DNA of 64,000 nt from Plectrocnemia conspersa. Its lineage: Eukaryota > Arthropoda > Insecta > Trichoptera > Polycentropodidae. The translations under genes were made by a program, and so were the position numbers. The stretch spans positions 62,001 to 126,000 of the forward strand of contig VTFK01000077.1 of NCBI GenBank assembly GCA_009617715.1, written 5' to 3'. Below the pieces are notes generated by a model, which did not search any database, was not told the DNA's origin, and saw only the letters and a list, made by a program, of their open reading frames with translations. Positions 12,776-25,123 of the stretch are shown in pieces. How positions within the stretch are numbered: position 1 is the stretch's first letter; every line of letters begins with the position of its first letter.

Positions 12776-13828
12776 TGCCTGCACTACACTCTCTGGAAGT
12801 TGGCCTCGGTTGGCCTAGGACGGAGAATATAGTGGGTTACTTTGGGGTTACTTCGGTCGAGTTCGGTTCTGCCCGCTCTAAAATCTCTCGGAAGATGTCC
12901 GAGGCTACCGAGAACGGGAGGTAAAATGAGGGTAATTCGGACCGAAGTCAAAGAAACCGAAGTCGGAGCTGCTCTTTCGAGGGCGAGCGGTGAGATACTT
13001 CCCTTTTCGCTCTCACGCGTGTTAAGTGACAACAGTGAGAGAGATAATGATATGGTTATTCGCAAACTGAGATAGAACGAGTAACTCGGTTCAATTTCAG
13101 TATGCGAGTAGGCGTCCTATGGTCAACGCGCATGTCGAGCGCTGTATCGTAGTCACGTGGTCATGTTTATCGGGGATTTCAACAGACTCTTACTGGCATC
13201 TTTGAATATTTTAGGGCACCAAAAGGGATTAATTCTATTTTTGATAGTATATTCTTCTAACAGATATCGTTATTATATTTTTTTCATATAAAATTAAATA
13301 ATTAGTGGTGCTTGATTTTGTTAAAAAAATTATTTTCGAATATCCTTATGTATTTTCCTAGATCGGTTTATATAAATGTCACACAATAACGAATTCTTAT
13401 TTAGAATCGATGGCGACAAATTCTAGGATAGTCACAGATGTGGTGTTCATATTCTAAAGTATCATTTTTATGCCTTATGGCATTTTGCAAAAGCCGACAA
13501 AGATTTTGCGTGAATTGAATATTTACGACCGAAAAGTTTTTACTGATATTGTATTGGTGAGTGCCTACACAAACTTTGTATAATTATCAGTAGCGTAATT
13601 TTAATAATATGACAATTTGAAAATTGCGATTATTTGGCTTATTTTTCGATCGCGCGCAAATATGCCAGCTGTACGTGACAGCAGCCGCCGTGCGGACGTC
13701 GTTCACGGCCGCTGTCCGGACGGTATATGAAATTTGTGGCAGTGTGGCCGCTACTCGAAAGTCGGTGACCTCGGCCGACTTCAGTTGAACTTCGGTTCGG
13801 ACAACTTTCAGAGAGTGTAGTTCAAGCA
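12776..13828 (+). mobile_element. Non-autonomous TIR transposon, PIF/Harbinger-like, copy 1
   Basis: The ends TGCCTGCACTACACTCTC and, reversed, TGCTTGAACTACACTCTC form terminal inverted repeats of about 30 bp. The 3-bp sequence TTA flanks both sides (12773-12775, 13829-13831). A second copy (29686-30653) has the same ends flanked by TAA. TWA duplications are characteristic of PIF/Harbinger elements. Subterminal ACCGAAGT/ACTTCGGT motifs recur at both ends, as transposase-binding repeats often do. The interior is GC-richer than its surroundings and holds a CACGTG at 13154-13159. Open frames inside (up to 93 codons) are not transposase. A CMC/CACTA-type relative is the main alternative. Confidence 0.8.
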
Positions 13829-13831
13829 TTA

Positions 13832-14580
13832 CAATTATGATAACCTCGATGATAACTTTTAATTACATGCTTTAAATATATTATATTTTTTCTGGCTATT
13901 TATGTATTTTAAGCAAAATTAATTTTTCCGTTTCAATGCTCATCTTCAATTATTATTTTCATAAGCAAAACTTATATTTGAACCCTTGAATTATCCTACA
14001 AAGCATTCTATTTTTAAAGTTAATATTCATTTAATAAAATATATATTTATATATTCTGAATTTCTTATAAATGTGATTTACAATAGCTTTAATACCCAAA
14101 ATTAATATCACATTTGTAAGGCATATTTATTCTTGCTAAGATCAAAGAGAGTGCAAGGTATAGGAAGGTTTCGTAACTATCAAAAAATAACAACAAACTA
14201 ACAAATATCTTTTTATATTCATTGTTTATAAATGACATAACTTATGACTATTTAAGTGATTCAGAAAAATTATATAGTTGTATTTAAAAAAAAAAATAGT
14301 TTGTATTTATATAATACTAGAAATATCTACCTGTATTTCTTATTTTGCTAGAGACTAATTTCCGTTAAATATAAATAGAGGTGCATCTTATAAAAATTCA
14401 GTAACGACCAAAATTAGCAATTAAAAATCAAATAAAATTAAAAAAATATACATACAAATAAACAAAACGAAAAAATCCTGCTGCATTTCTTCACTATACT
14501 ATTTCTTTATTTTTTAATAAATTCTTAAAATCTTGTATTTTATTTTACAAAAAAAAATATTATTTATATTTAAAGCGTGC
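13832..14580. other. AT-rich spacer
   Basis: AT-rich with poly-A and poly-T tracts; nothing recognised. Confidence 0.5.
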
Positions 14581-14840
14581 TGAAGGTAACGCTCAAAGAA
14601 GAGGTGAGCATAAATTCGTGGGCAAATTAGTCCTTGTAATGAAGTATAAACCCGAGCCTAGCGGCGTAGTGGAGTCTAATCTGGTTTTGTACCGCATTAT
14701 ATACACCGTTGTGCGCGTAATCAATATTCTCATCTTATACGTTTGAGAAGATCGTAAGAATACGACCTTCTCGACGGACTGCTAGGTCTGCGCGCACCGC
14801 TCGCGGGATTCAGACGCAAGTGTGCTCTTGACTTGTGTTA
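14580..14840. promoter_or_regulatory. GC-elevated island with 12-bp hairpin
   Basis: CpG-bearing complex block. At 14745-14772, GAGAAGATCGTA and TACGACCTTCTC form a 12-bp stem with one mismatch around the 4-nt loop AGAA. No open frame of note. It could be a structured RNA element or a bidirectional binding site. Confidence 0.35.
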
Positions 14841-15059
14841 TATATGAAACACTACATATTTTATAATATAGGGTAACGACATTTTCTAATTTACTTTTGC
14901 TATTTTTTATATCGATTGTAATGGTTATTGAGGTATGAATACATTTTAATTAGAAACATATAAAATAATTATTATGCTTAGTTTGTCGAACATGCAACAC
15001 AAACTTGCAACGCAGGCTACATTTACTTATAAAATGTATTACAGTCTTTAAACTTTTAT

Positions 15060-15790
15060 GTCACACGTTTCCGGGCCTCGGACCCTAGGTTTATTTGTCT
15101 TGTTCTGCTCTACCCGGCTGTATTATACAATGGTTCGAGCTTGCAGATCAACAGTTCAACAGTTTGCATACGATTCCCTGTATTAACATTTGCACAAGTT
15201 TCCACCAGTGGGGGATTTGCCAAGATGCCCCGCGAACGGATTGCCTCCGCTCTTTCTTAACTCAGCAAACATCCATCACGGCGGCAAACTTTTGACTGTT
15301 ACGCTATAGCGACATGTTAATGCCGTACCCGTTATGCGGCATGTTTGTCGCATTTTGACTGTATAAATAAAAAATAAAGCAGATGTATTTTTAATATATG
15401 TACCGTGTATATTTAAATCCATAGCTGCAAGATGTCAATAACCCATAGTGGCAAAAAAAATAGTCAATTTAAAATTTAATTTAATATTTAGCATTTAATA
15501 AATCTATATTAAAAAATATCGAATAATAACGAACACAGTCTTAATAAAACAACTTTCATTGTTCGTTGTTATATCGACGTCGTAAAATACCATCCTCGTA
15601 AATTGGTCCCAAAATCTTCCTAAGGACTTATTCTCAAAAGCCGGCAGCCGCTGAGCATCGCTGGTACTCAGTGTCTATGTCCGTATACTAGAACCGGTCC
15701 TACTAGCTTTGTAACTTTGTATAGCTATGTGTAAGCTCTTCTGAGTATACGTGTGCTTTTACTGCCTATGTAGACTGTAAAAGCACATGT
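15060..15790. promoter_or_regulatory. GC-elevated islands
   Basis: Two complex blocks (15060-15370 and 15560-15790) separated by AT-rich sequence. The first contains near-repeated GCGACATGTTAATGCCG and ATGCGGCATGTTTGTCGC, an imperfect inverted pair at about 15308-15353. The 66-codon frame 15095-15295 is unrecognised. Candidate regulatory elements. Confidence 0.3.
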
Positions 15791-15799
15791 TGGCACAGA

Positions 15800-16370
15800 T
15801 AAATTTCATACTTATTTTGTCAATAACATTATTTTTTAATTTAATTCGTCGGACTGATGATTTTTACACAAAATTCAAGTCTCCAGTCTCGTAGTTACGG
15901 AACTCATAACAACTTTTTTTTATGAAAATCTGTGGTTTCGTATCATCCGAGTCTCGCTTTTTTATCTTAATGCTTTTGCTTGCAGATATTTCACGGTCCT
16001 AAGCTCTGTGTAGACTACGATAGTAAAATAAAAGAATATCAGATTTTTTTGTATAGTATTGGTATTTCAAATATCTTTTGAAGTTTCAGACCCGCCTATG
16101 TCTCGTCCACAAAATGACGATATAAATGATTCTCAGTATATAATATTATATTGACAATATATAAACGTAATTAGAAATAGTTATAAATCAAAATCGTTCT
16201 TGGAAATGTGCATTGTTGCGTGAGGAATGTGACTAGAAGGGGAGCTATGATGTTTGGGGTCGTTGATGCGAATATCGATACAGACAGCATAGAATCCCAT
16301 ACAGACAAACCAATTTCACTTTGCATATTATATTATGATTTATATATAATATGCATATATAAAACAATAA
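15800..16370. other. Possible decayed retrotransposon 3' region
   Basis: The stretch ending CATACAGACAAACC then TTTCACTTTGCATATTATAT (16299-16335) recalls 3' untranslated ends of insect RTE-type LINEs. An AG acceptor-like site at 15984-15985 (TTTTGCTTGCAG) precedes a short open segment, but stops follow quickly. No reverse-transcriptase motif was found, so this is a weak call. Confidence 0.2.
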
Positions 16371-16737
16371 TAACATATTAAATTGTGTGAAAAAGGATCA
16401 CATTTAATATCGTGAATATTTTAACAAAAAAAAAAGCGACAAACTTATTTTTTTTGAGCTACTTATAGCGATTTTTTTTAAAATTAAATATTGGCTTAAA
16501 ATAAATGATCAACTTAGGGAAGTTGTAAATGATAAATGAATCTTTAGGTTAATATACAAAAAGATAACGTAATTGGATGTGAAAATTATTCTTTAAAAAC
16601 TTCTTTTAAATTTTTGTAATTAATAAATTTGATGGAGAACTGTTCTAATAATTGTTTAAAAAAATGTATATAGTAATCATTTAATATTATTTAAAAGTAC
16701 AAGGTACATAAAATAATTTATTTAAATAAGTATATTT
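16370..16737. other. AT-rich spacer
   Basis: AT-rich; nothing recognised. Confidence 0.5.
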
Positions 16738-17190
16738 GTTAGATTTTGGGTCCATACGACTTTGCAACAAAATAAACGCCGGAAAAGTTGGTAAAAGTTG
16801 ATTTTATCATCATATATAAATTACCAAATATATAGAGAAATGTTGGAGTGAAAATGATAGATTTTGGAAGCAGGAGAGTCTTTGCTGGCATGTCGAGTTG
16901 TATTATTATCAGCTGTGATTTTCTGAGGCAGCTGTAATCTGTCGTTATGTGTTCCCGTGTTGATGTTGGACGATCTGTTGGTGTCCACGTAATGTCTTGG
17001 CTAGTTTCTACTGCTGTAACTTTATAGCGTCTATCCCTTATAAGAACCAGAGATGCGGAGTAAGATGCGGTTTTCTACTGTGACCAAGTGTCACATCTTT
17101 TAAATTTCTCGTTTAAGACCGCTTTTTCGAATCGCAGGTAAGGATGTTTGCTGGTCAATTGCATCGCTTTTGGACACATCCACGAAATTA
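16738..17190 (+). repeat. Dispersed repeat family G, copy 1
   Basis: TTTGCAACAAAATAAACGCC followed by GGAAAAGTTGGTAA matches TTTGCAGCTAAAATAGACGCC and GGAAAGCTAGTAA at 48234-48270. Farther on, ATTGCATCGCTTTTGG and CACGAAATTA match the 48530-48560 end of the other copy. The region between is GC-richer than the flanks and equally diverged. Translation of the shared core gives FATKINAGK against FAAKIDAGK, so part of the family may once have coded for protein. Class unknown. Confidence 0.45.
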
Positions 17191-18230
17191 GTAACCAAAG
17201 GGTAAAATAATAATTAGTATTATGCGAAGGATAGAACGTATTATCTAGCAATAAATAATTGTTTTAGCTGTACTTATGACTAATTAATGACTCGAGACGA
17301 ATATTCTATAAGGTGGTCTATAAAATATATTTATTATGCCGCAATTATTTGGTCACGAGATATCTTTTTCATTTTTCCAAAATTATTGTGTGTGACCTGA
17401 CTTTTGATCTCTTTGTTCGTTTATTCAAATCATTGTTAAAATGATCTCTAAATTACACCAAACTATGCAGGTAGTTTAAACTCTCGCAATATCATATTAT
17501 AATATAAATTACTATTTATTTTGTAATTAAAATTTAATTTGACGAAACACGCTTAGTCAAGTGAATAAATATATCAAAATTTGTCTGCATTAGACACGTG
17601 CGGTTTTGATACTATCCTATTCGTTTATTATATACATAAATGTTACATGATATGTCCAAAATATTCTGCGCACGATTTTAATATGAAAATATTCAATTTG
17701 TGCCGACATTCGCATTAATCTGTTAAAGAAGGTTTGTGTAATTTATTTAATAACAGAATCGTCATAATACTACATGAAATATAGATTTTTTTGTAGTATG
17801 AAAAGTACTATATGATATTCCGCATCTGCTATAAATAAACACAAATCTACTGTTATTTTATTTTAATAAATTAAACACAGTTTATTGCCCCTTCTGTGTA
17901 ATTAATATAATAGTTCTGAAGTTTACATATAAATACACAAATGCAATCTTTCTAATATTTAAATTTATTTACCTAAAAAATGTTTCAATAAATATATACG
18001 ACTATAAAGTTACTTTAACAATTTACGGTTGATTTGTTTAAATAAATAAATCTAAATTTTAAAAAAATATTATGTTTTAAATTATCGTAAAAACATGTTT
18101 GTATTGTGATGTTATAATGAAGCTTTAAATTAACAAGAGAAATCTTTAAATACACCTTTGTGTTATAAATAAAGAAAACATTTTACGAAACCGTTAAAGG
18201 ATGTAAATCACATTATTCGAAAGCATCAGG
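17190..18230. other. AT-rich spacer
   Basis: AT-rich sequence; no gene or clear repeat seen. Confidence 0.5.
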
Positions 18231-18620
18231 TGCTCTAGCCAGACCATCGATGTTTAGTATTATGCTAGAACGTTCGCCCTATCCTGGAAAATTCTGGGTA
18301 AAAAGTGTGCAATCCGAATGATGTAGCAACAAACGTGTTCTGTATACCTTGGATTGTGGACACACAGATCGACGACATGGCAATTTGAGGATACGTGACG
18401 TCATTCGGGATGCTGGTCAAAATGAGAGTGCCTGATTTAGATAAAACGGAAAGATTTCCCAGCCAAGATCGACGAACGTATCCGAACCGGTAATAGGCGA
18501 CCGTTCGGAAATCGAGAAATGGAGAAGAAAAAACGAGCGTATGAATGTTCACAATCAAAATGATATATACACACATGTGCGTAAAGACGGATGCTATTTG
18601 ATGAAGATTGTCGGAGCGGT
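18230..18620. promoter_or_regulatory. GC-elevated island with perfect CRE
   Basis: Contains a full palindromic cAMP-response element, TGACGTCA, at 18396-18403 within otherwise unique, CpG-bearing sequence. The 144-codon reverse frame 18265-18699 spans the island. It is the second longest in the window but shows no motif I recognise, has no visible splice context, and runs on into AT-rich sequence. I lean to a regulatory element rather than a gene. Confidence 0.35.
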
Positions 18621-19080
18621 GTTTTCGTGGCTCTGTAGAAAAAATATGTTTGCGATAGTGTAATAAAATCGTTTTTATGGACAGTAACTGAAATAACAAC
18701 TCAATTCTGTAGTAATAATTAAATTTCCTGCAAAAAAAAATTGTTCATTGAGACTTTTACTATAAAACAAATCTATTTGGACTTATTACGTGTAAGAATC
18801 AAAATTTATAAATAAATTAAAATAATCAATATTAGTTGTTTATTTTTAAAAGCTCGACTATTACACAACTTCACACTGGCATTGATAACTGAAAAGCCTT
18901 TGTAACGGGCTTTCTAGTTACCAAATGCTGAGGGCTATCCAATGGACTTCATAGAAGCAAAAAAAAAAAAACATTAAAATTTATTTTTTTGGTTTGCCAT
19001 TTTGGATCACGATCTTCAATAGTTATTAATCAACGATAAATAACAAATAATGTAGTATTAGGCCATAACCAGCCCACAAT
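18620..19080. other. AT-rich spacer
   Basis: AT-rich with a 13-nt A run near 18960; nothing recognised. Confidence 0.5.
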
Positions 19081-19430
19081 AAGCGAATTATGATAACCCT
19101 GTGATTATGCTTTCATGAATTTGCGCTCGTCTGCACAAATTTTCAAATGTTGATACAAACAAATGAGCAATGGGCGAAATTTTGCGTTGATTGTGGCAAT
19201 TTGCAATTATAAGCACTTAAAATTGGCGCCGCGTTGTGACGGTCATTAGCGACCGCCGGCAACAAATCCGTTCCGTTTTCCGGTTCCAATGGATTAATCC
19301 GCAAACGCTGATTGGCTTATTTTTAACGCTGCCGACGAACGCAATCGGTAATGGAGTCAAATTGATGGTCGCTCATCACCGGACAATGTAAACACAACCG
19401 ATTCTGTTGTTCTAACGCTGACAGATATGA
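19080..19430. promoter_or_regulatory. Enhancer-like island with homeodomain and forkhead sites
   Basis: Sharp rise in complexity and CpG. Sites seen: GGATTAATCC at 19291-19300, a perfect palindrome matching two inverted TAATCC sites for K50 homeodomains (Bicoid/Otx/Goosecoid type); TGTAAACA at 19387-19394, a forkhead consensus; GATTGGC near 19310, a reversed CCAAT; and an imperfect inverted GGTCATTAGCGACC. No open frame of note. Clustering of such sites is what insect developmental enhancers show, but binding is not demonstrated. Confidence 0.45.
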
Positions 19431-19650
19431 CGTTTAATATAATATATACTAGTATATTATGAAATCCTATAAATAGAAATGTGTGAAATTGTCTTTGTAG
19501 TTTTGCTACAAAAGTTAAACGATGCTATAATTATATTTTTTAATACATAACATTATTGACATTAAAGTATATATTACAATAATATATAATTTTTTTTCTG
19601 TGCATATGTTTGCTATTTAAATTGTATTTAAAAATTAACATAAAAAAAAG

Positions 19651-19735
19651 AGGTATAAGTCGCTGACTCTTGACCTGAAAGACCTGGGCTTAAATCCTAT
19701 ATGGACCTTAGTGTTTTTTAAATTTCTATTGTGTC
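19651..19735 (+). repeat. tRNA-like SINE fragment, copy B
   Basis: Partner of 1345-1428 on the opposite strand. Reads AGTCGCTGACTCTTGACC, then TGAAAGACCTGGGCTTAAAT. The GGGCTTAAATCC at 19686-19697 is a degenerate Pol III B box at the place of a tRNA T-arm. The tail (CCTTAGTGTTTTTTAAATTT) is shared with copy A, so the unit is a SINE rather than a lone tRNA pseudogene. Confidence 0.55.
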
Positions 19736-21470
19736 TAAAAAATTAAATTATATAATTAAAAATAATATTAATTTATTAAGTTTTCAAAATTCTCTAATAA
19801 TGACCTACTTCATCTTATATGTATTCAACAAAAATCATAGCCCTAACTAATATTTCCTCTAAGCCGAGCGCAGTGATCTTGAGTCAGTGCGCACCCTTCA
19901 ATTAAGACAACTATCCATAATTTTACCATTTTAATTTACTATTTAAATTTTTTTTAATGGAAAAATGTCTTAATATTTAAGAAATCATGATTAACTTAAA
20001 TACCACAGGTTCGTTCATCAACATATTAACATCGAAATCACCATTATCATCATCTTATTGTATAATTTGAGGTTTATTCTATTAAAATAATATGGATTAT
20101 TTATTTAAACATCATGGTATATTTCGTTCAGCTAGAGTAGCTACTTTTTTTTTGAGTTATAAATTAGACTTTATTTAACATTTGTTATTCTCAACCATTT
20201 TACATTATAAATTAATAAGCTTCAGTTAAATTGTCAAAAATTATTTGAAAACCAGTTTTTAATTTTGTTTTCGAATATTATCATTTTTTTAAATTCTTTA
20301 AATATGTTTTTAAATTTATTCCAAGTATTAAAACTTTCACTAAATCGATCAAAAATATTATTACAATAGAACATAAAAGAAAAGTTTTACTTAAATACAT
20401 AATAACGTATACATAAAATACTTATGTATAATATCATTACATAAATATAATATTCTAATATCATTTTCAATCAAATTTAAAAGAAAACTATCTATCGAAT
20501 AAAGGTATTATTGATATTTTTACAAATACCGATGTATCGAAAAAAACTGATTTCTATTTATTTATAATTTAGTAGTAATATTTTTTTTCTGCAAAAAATG
20601 TTATTGGCCTCCTTCATTTAATGATCGCTTTAAATTAAAAAAAAAAAATTTTTTTGTAAATGTTTTTCTTTACAGGAGAAATATAACATTTTTAGCTTCT
20701 TAAAAGTAATATATAATTTTTATTGAATATTTGTAATATAGGCGATTAGTTATTGATAAGTGTTTTTATAAAATTACAAAAAAAAAAAAAACACTTTTCT
20801 TGATTTTGCAATATGCATAGTTTTATAAGGATGACTTAACCAAGTTCACACAAGAGCTACTATTTTTTTAGGCGGGATCTTAATTATATTGTAAAGCACC
20901 TTGCCATATTTTTATGTTCATAAAGACTGATTTCTGAAATTTTGCGCTTTGTATATTTTAATTTCGAAACGTTATGATAATTTTTGTGCTTGTTTTTATA
21001 TGTTATATAAATAATTAAAATTATTTATGACATTTTAGTGAAATTCAGTTTATTGAAAATTTTTTTCTATAAAGTGTTTATTTAACGATTTAATAGCTAT
21101 AAATATTATTTAATAATACATAAAATTTTAACATTTCAATAACATTTTTTATTTAAAATGAGCATTCTCAATATTACTTAAATCCCATATTTTTTTATAT
21201 AAATTAAATAGACTTAAAATGAAGAACTATAAATATTGATAGTTTGCTTAATAATATGGTAAGGTTAATATACACATATTACTAAAATTATATTTTTTTA
21301 TAATTTAATTATAAAATTATCCTAATATTTTCATATTTCATACTCAATGCTATAAACGAAAAAAATATGTAGCTGGTTACAGTTTTATAAAATGAAGTTT
21401 AAATAATATTAAAAATTAAAAATATCATCAATAATATAAAACATCATTTTAGAATTCAATCTTGTTTTCA
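19736..21470. other. AT-rich spacer
   Basis: Long AT-rich stretch with several homopolymer runs. I find no gene or island. Confidence 0.5.
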
Positions 21471-21471
21471 G

Positions 21472-21723
21472 ATGTCAAAACGATCACGAAATAAATCTCA
21501 TTATCCGTCAAGTTCCTCAAGAAGTAAAAAAAGTTTTAATGAATTCAAACTTTCTAAATCAAATGCAACCGAAATGCTATTGTCACCCCAAAAAAATCGA
21601 GATATATTTATTTCTCGCTGTGATATGAACAACGTAATTTGCAGCATTTGCTGTCAATTTAATTCAAAATGTGAATCCTCTGTCAGTAAAATATGGGATG
21701 AATATAAATTAAATTATTTATAA
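21472..21723 (+). other. Unrecognised 83-codon open frame after an acceptor-like site
   Basis: The ATG at 21472 follows directly on CTTGTTTTCAG, a good 3' splice-site match. The translation begins MSKRSRNKSHYPSSSSRSKK, is Ser/Lys-rich, and has a cysteine cluster (CDMNNVICSICCQFNSKC) towards its end. I recognise no family. It could be a decayed transposon protein exon or chance; neighbouring sequence is AT-rich and shows no partner exon. Confidence 0.2.
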
Positions 21724-22930
21724 CGCCTTCTATGTCGAAAAGTTCATATCAATTTAGTATGTATGATCTATTCAAAACAAAAATAACGATGAAGTTTTAA
21801 AATCTTGGTCAGAATCAGAATTGTTATATTAGACTCAGAAATACAGAGTTAAAAAATGTTTTTAAAATTTTATTAGATAACGTTATTCTAGCTGCTAAAT
21901 CAATTAATTTATTAATTTTGTCTGTACAAAATATATATAATCATATACCTACTTTAGGCAATTGATAGCCCATATATTATGTTGTCTTGATTTTTACAAT
22001 TTTATTCATATACATTTTTTAAATGAATTACCCTTAACTACCTTTCAAGAAATATTTTATTACCATTTATAATATTTACTAATTCATTCATGGCAGTTTC
22101 ATGTGAAAATATTAAGATATCATCGGTAAAATGGTGTATATTTAGGGTATATTATATACTATTAGTAACTACCACAAGTAGCTACTTTTTACAATAATAA
22201 ATAACTAATTTGTATATTCAACATGTCTTACGGTATATTGTAACCAATATTGAATTTATAATTATGTGAAGCACGCGATGATAATTTAGTCAGTAGACTC
22301 CCTATTCAGTATTGTATTTACCTAATAGTTACCTACATTACATTTAATAATAATTAATTATATGCTTGTGTAATCATATCAACACAATTGATTTAGGCAC
22401 TGAATCGTATGCCAAATACAAACATAAACGTTTCAGTTTATGAATCGTTAATGTGTACATTGTTAATTACGAATACTCGATACATATGTGTATTTGTCAC
22501 CAATATTTAATAGAATCGTATAGCATTCAATCCTAGTAATTTTTTTGATTTATTTTTATAATAGCAAGACATACGCTTTTTGTTTATAATCAAAATATAT
22601 GTGGCAGTTTTAAAATTCAGTTAATAAAGTTCTCGATATGGTTTTTATATTATATAAAATGCTATTCAATTCTGTCATATAAAATGTATAATGTTATTGC
22701 ACATTAGTATGAAAGCAAAACAATATTTATTGTATACATTTCTCATATGATTCAGCAAACATGATTATATAAAATAAAAACTTTATGTTTTAATAATTCT
22801 ATTTTCATTTTACCAACCTTTTCGCTCGACCTAGTTCAATGTTATATTTATCTAATAAAATAAACACTGAATAGCAATAAATATTATTAAATGAATGAGA
22901 TAAAGCAAATATAATTTTACTGTAAAAAAA
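21724..22930. other. AT-rich spacer
   Basis: AT-rich; nothing recognised. Confidence 0.5.
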
Positions 22931-23480
22931 ACTAAAACGAGGATGATTCATCCGAAAATTTTAACGTTTCAATATGCGAGCTTTCACCTCGCAAACAACT
23001 TTTAAATTGCTCTCTCCGTGACTCACGGTTTACTACTCCTGAAATACCAACGTCTGTGTTGAAAAGTCTGCATTTTAATAGTTTAGCTTTGAAAAAATAT
23101 ACGTTGCATGAACATATTTGCGTGTCGTATTGGTTTTGGACACGCCTTAATAAGGTATTGAATTTGTGAAAGGGGGTAAAGTCCAATATTTGTGAAAATA
23201 AATACATATTATACATAATACACGTGTACGCGAAAATTCGTATACCTAGGGGCGCTCCTGTGCTTAATATGTATAGCGAAATTGCTTTTTTATTACAGAT
23301 GATTTCGACTCTGAATATTGAAATTAGATTTTCATTGCGTTTTTACTGACTCCATTTAGGACGTTTTCGTATTATATTTTTTATTCGCTCTATCATTATA
23401 CTGCAATGCAATATTGGGAATAGGAAGAGCGTGAGACAATTAAATTTTATTACGGCGGAGAATAAAGGGAATACGAATAA
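22930..23480. promoter_or_regulatory. GC-elevated island
   Basis: Moderately GC-elevated complex block between AT-rich flanks, strongest at 22960-23040 and 23220-23280. The 94-codon reverse frame 22932-23216 has no motif I know. Candidate regulatory element by composition. Confidence 0.25.
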
Positions 23481-24440
23481 AATGATAAAAGCTTTCAATT
23501 CAGTGTATACATATATAGTATATTACATCTGTGGAGTGTTAATTTAAGTAGTAAAAATATTAATAATCTGTTTTACTTCAAGTATAAACATATGTAATAT
23601 TAAAGTTAAATAGCACAGAATATAATTTTGCATTTATATTATATGTGAAGTTTATTATATCAAAAAACTTTCATATATTTTTACGCCCTCCCACTTTATT
23701 GTTAATTGTCAACGTTTAACGATCATATAAACAACTTTATGTTTTATTATATTATACTGTAGAAAGTTTACAGCGTTTGTTATAATTAATTTTGAGTGAC
23801 TTATACGCAATACGAATTCTCTAGTTTATTTTTTATTTTAATTCGTAAAACATAATAATTTAGTCGTAGCTAATAAAAAAAAAGTTCTTGTTAATGTTTG
23901 TATGTATATGAGAAAAGTGCATGTATGTATTTATTATCTTTATGAACTAATCCAATAATGCAACTGCAGTAAACAAAACTTTTGTAATGTGTATCGAAGA
24001 AAAGCAATTATAGTGTTTTTTTTTAATTTCCTTCTGATATTTTTTTTTGAATACGTTTATTTCATTATTTTTATATTAAATAAGTTTACAGACATACTTA
24101 TTAAATATATACTGTAAATTATTTTTTTATTAAATAATTTTACAGACATACCTATAATATATAATATACATGTTAATAGTTTATAACCATTTTCATGTTT
24201 ATAGTTAGTTATCAGCTAAATTCAATAAATAAATATGAATTAAAAAAAAACATTTGGGGTTTTAATTTAAGGGAAAAAAATTAAGAAATGTTGAATAATT
24301 AAGGCAAAATAAAAATACAAAAAAATTACATTGCAAATTAAGTAAACTTACAATTCAGTATGAAGCATCTACAACACATTGGTATTTTTTTTAAGTACGG
24401 CATATCAGTTCCTTATGAACTATCGACTGCAAATTTAATG
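23480..24440. other. AT-rich spacer with short tandem duplication
   Basis: AT-rich. Around 24070-24170 a unit containing TTTACAGACATAC occurs twice, about 54 bp apart (24085 and 24139), with related flanks TTATTAAATA and ATTAAATAA. No gene. Confidence 0.4.
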
Positions 24441-24600
24441 TAATATTTTAACTAGTGTTCTCAAAAATCTATTGAGAAAAATTCTAGATTAAGAATTCTT
24501 ATTTCTTAAGAAATTTGCTGATTTCTCGCCTTTTTTATCAAAAAATATTTTTAAATGTTCTATAACCGCTGCACTATTATCTCATTAGCACACGATACGG
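24440..24600 (+). repeat. Dispersed repeat, possibly hAT-like, copy 2
   Basis: Partner of 2300-2460. Begins near AGTGTTCTCAAAAATC and continues AAGAATTCTTATTTCTTA, TTTGCTGATTTCTC, and a block ending CCGCTGCACTA. An AGTGTTCTC start is compatible with hAT termini. Both copies are too diverged to set exact ends. Confidence 0.35.
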
Positions 24601-24950
24601 ATATACATTCAAAATACTCATCATTACTCTTGTTTATATTTTGAACAAATTTATATAAATTAAAATAATTACTATATTTTTTTTATTTATCAATCAATCG
24701 GAGTTATGATAAGTATATCGAACGTATATCCGTATCGTTTGCCTTGAACCTAATAGTAGGTGCGTAAACCCAAACTCAATTATGAATAATGATGAAATGA
24801 ATATCTCTTGAACTGACTGTGTTAACGCAAATAAAGTATAGTAAAAAATAAATTAAAATACTGTATATACAAATATTACACATTTGTCATATAAAGTCCT
24901 TATATTTTGGATCTACCCATAGGTCTATGTAGATAAAAACGAATTATTTT
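24600..24950. other. AT-rich spacer
   Basis: AT-rich; nothing recognised. Confidence 0.45.
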
Positions 24951-25024
24951 TAACGTACCTACATCCAAATTAGCATCGCTAATCGTCGAAAATTCGATTT
25001 TGACGCCGGAATAACCGGATTAAA

Positions 25025-25123
25025 ATGGCCAACGATGAATTCACTGAAACCGATATTCATGGCGGCCATCATCACACTCTCCTGTCCGTGAATAAACCAG
25101 GAATTGTATTACACCACTGCCAG
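25025..25123 (+). CDS. Candidate first coding exon or enhancer core
   Basis: AAAATGG at the start is a good insect translation-start context. The 33 codons to 25123 (MANDEFTETDIHGGHHHTLL, then SVNKPGIVLHHCQ) have notably more G/C at third positions than the AT-rich surroundings. The frame meets CCAG|GTGATA, a fair 5' splice site, exactly in phase. The frame continues open to 25207 without it. I do not recognise the peptide and see no downstream partner exon. The same island (24960-25260) contains CAGGTG and TAATCC sites, so a non-coding enhancer is equally possible. Confidence 0.25.

Noticed and set aside
18265..18699. 144-codon reverse frame
   Set aside because: No recognisable domain; it crosses from a GC-elevated island into AT-rich DNA without any change in character, and no splice or start context supports it.
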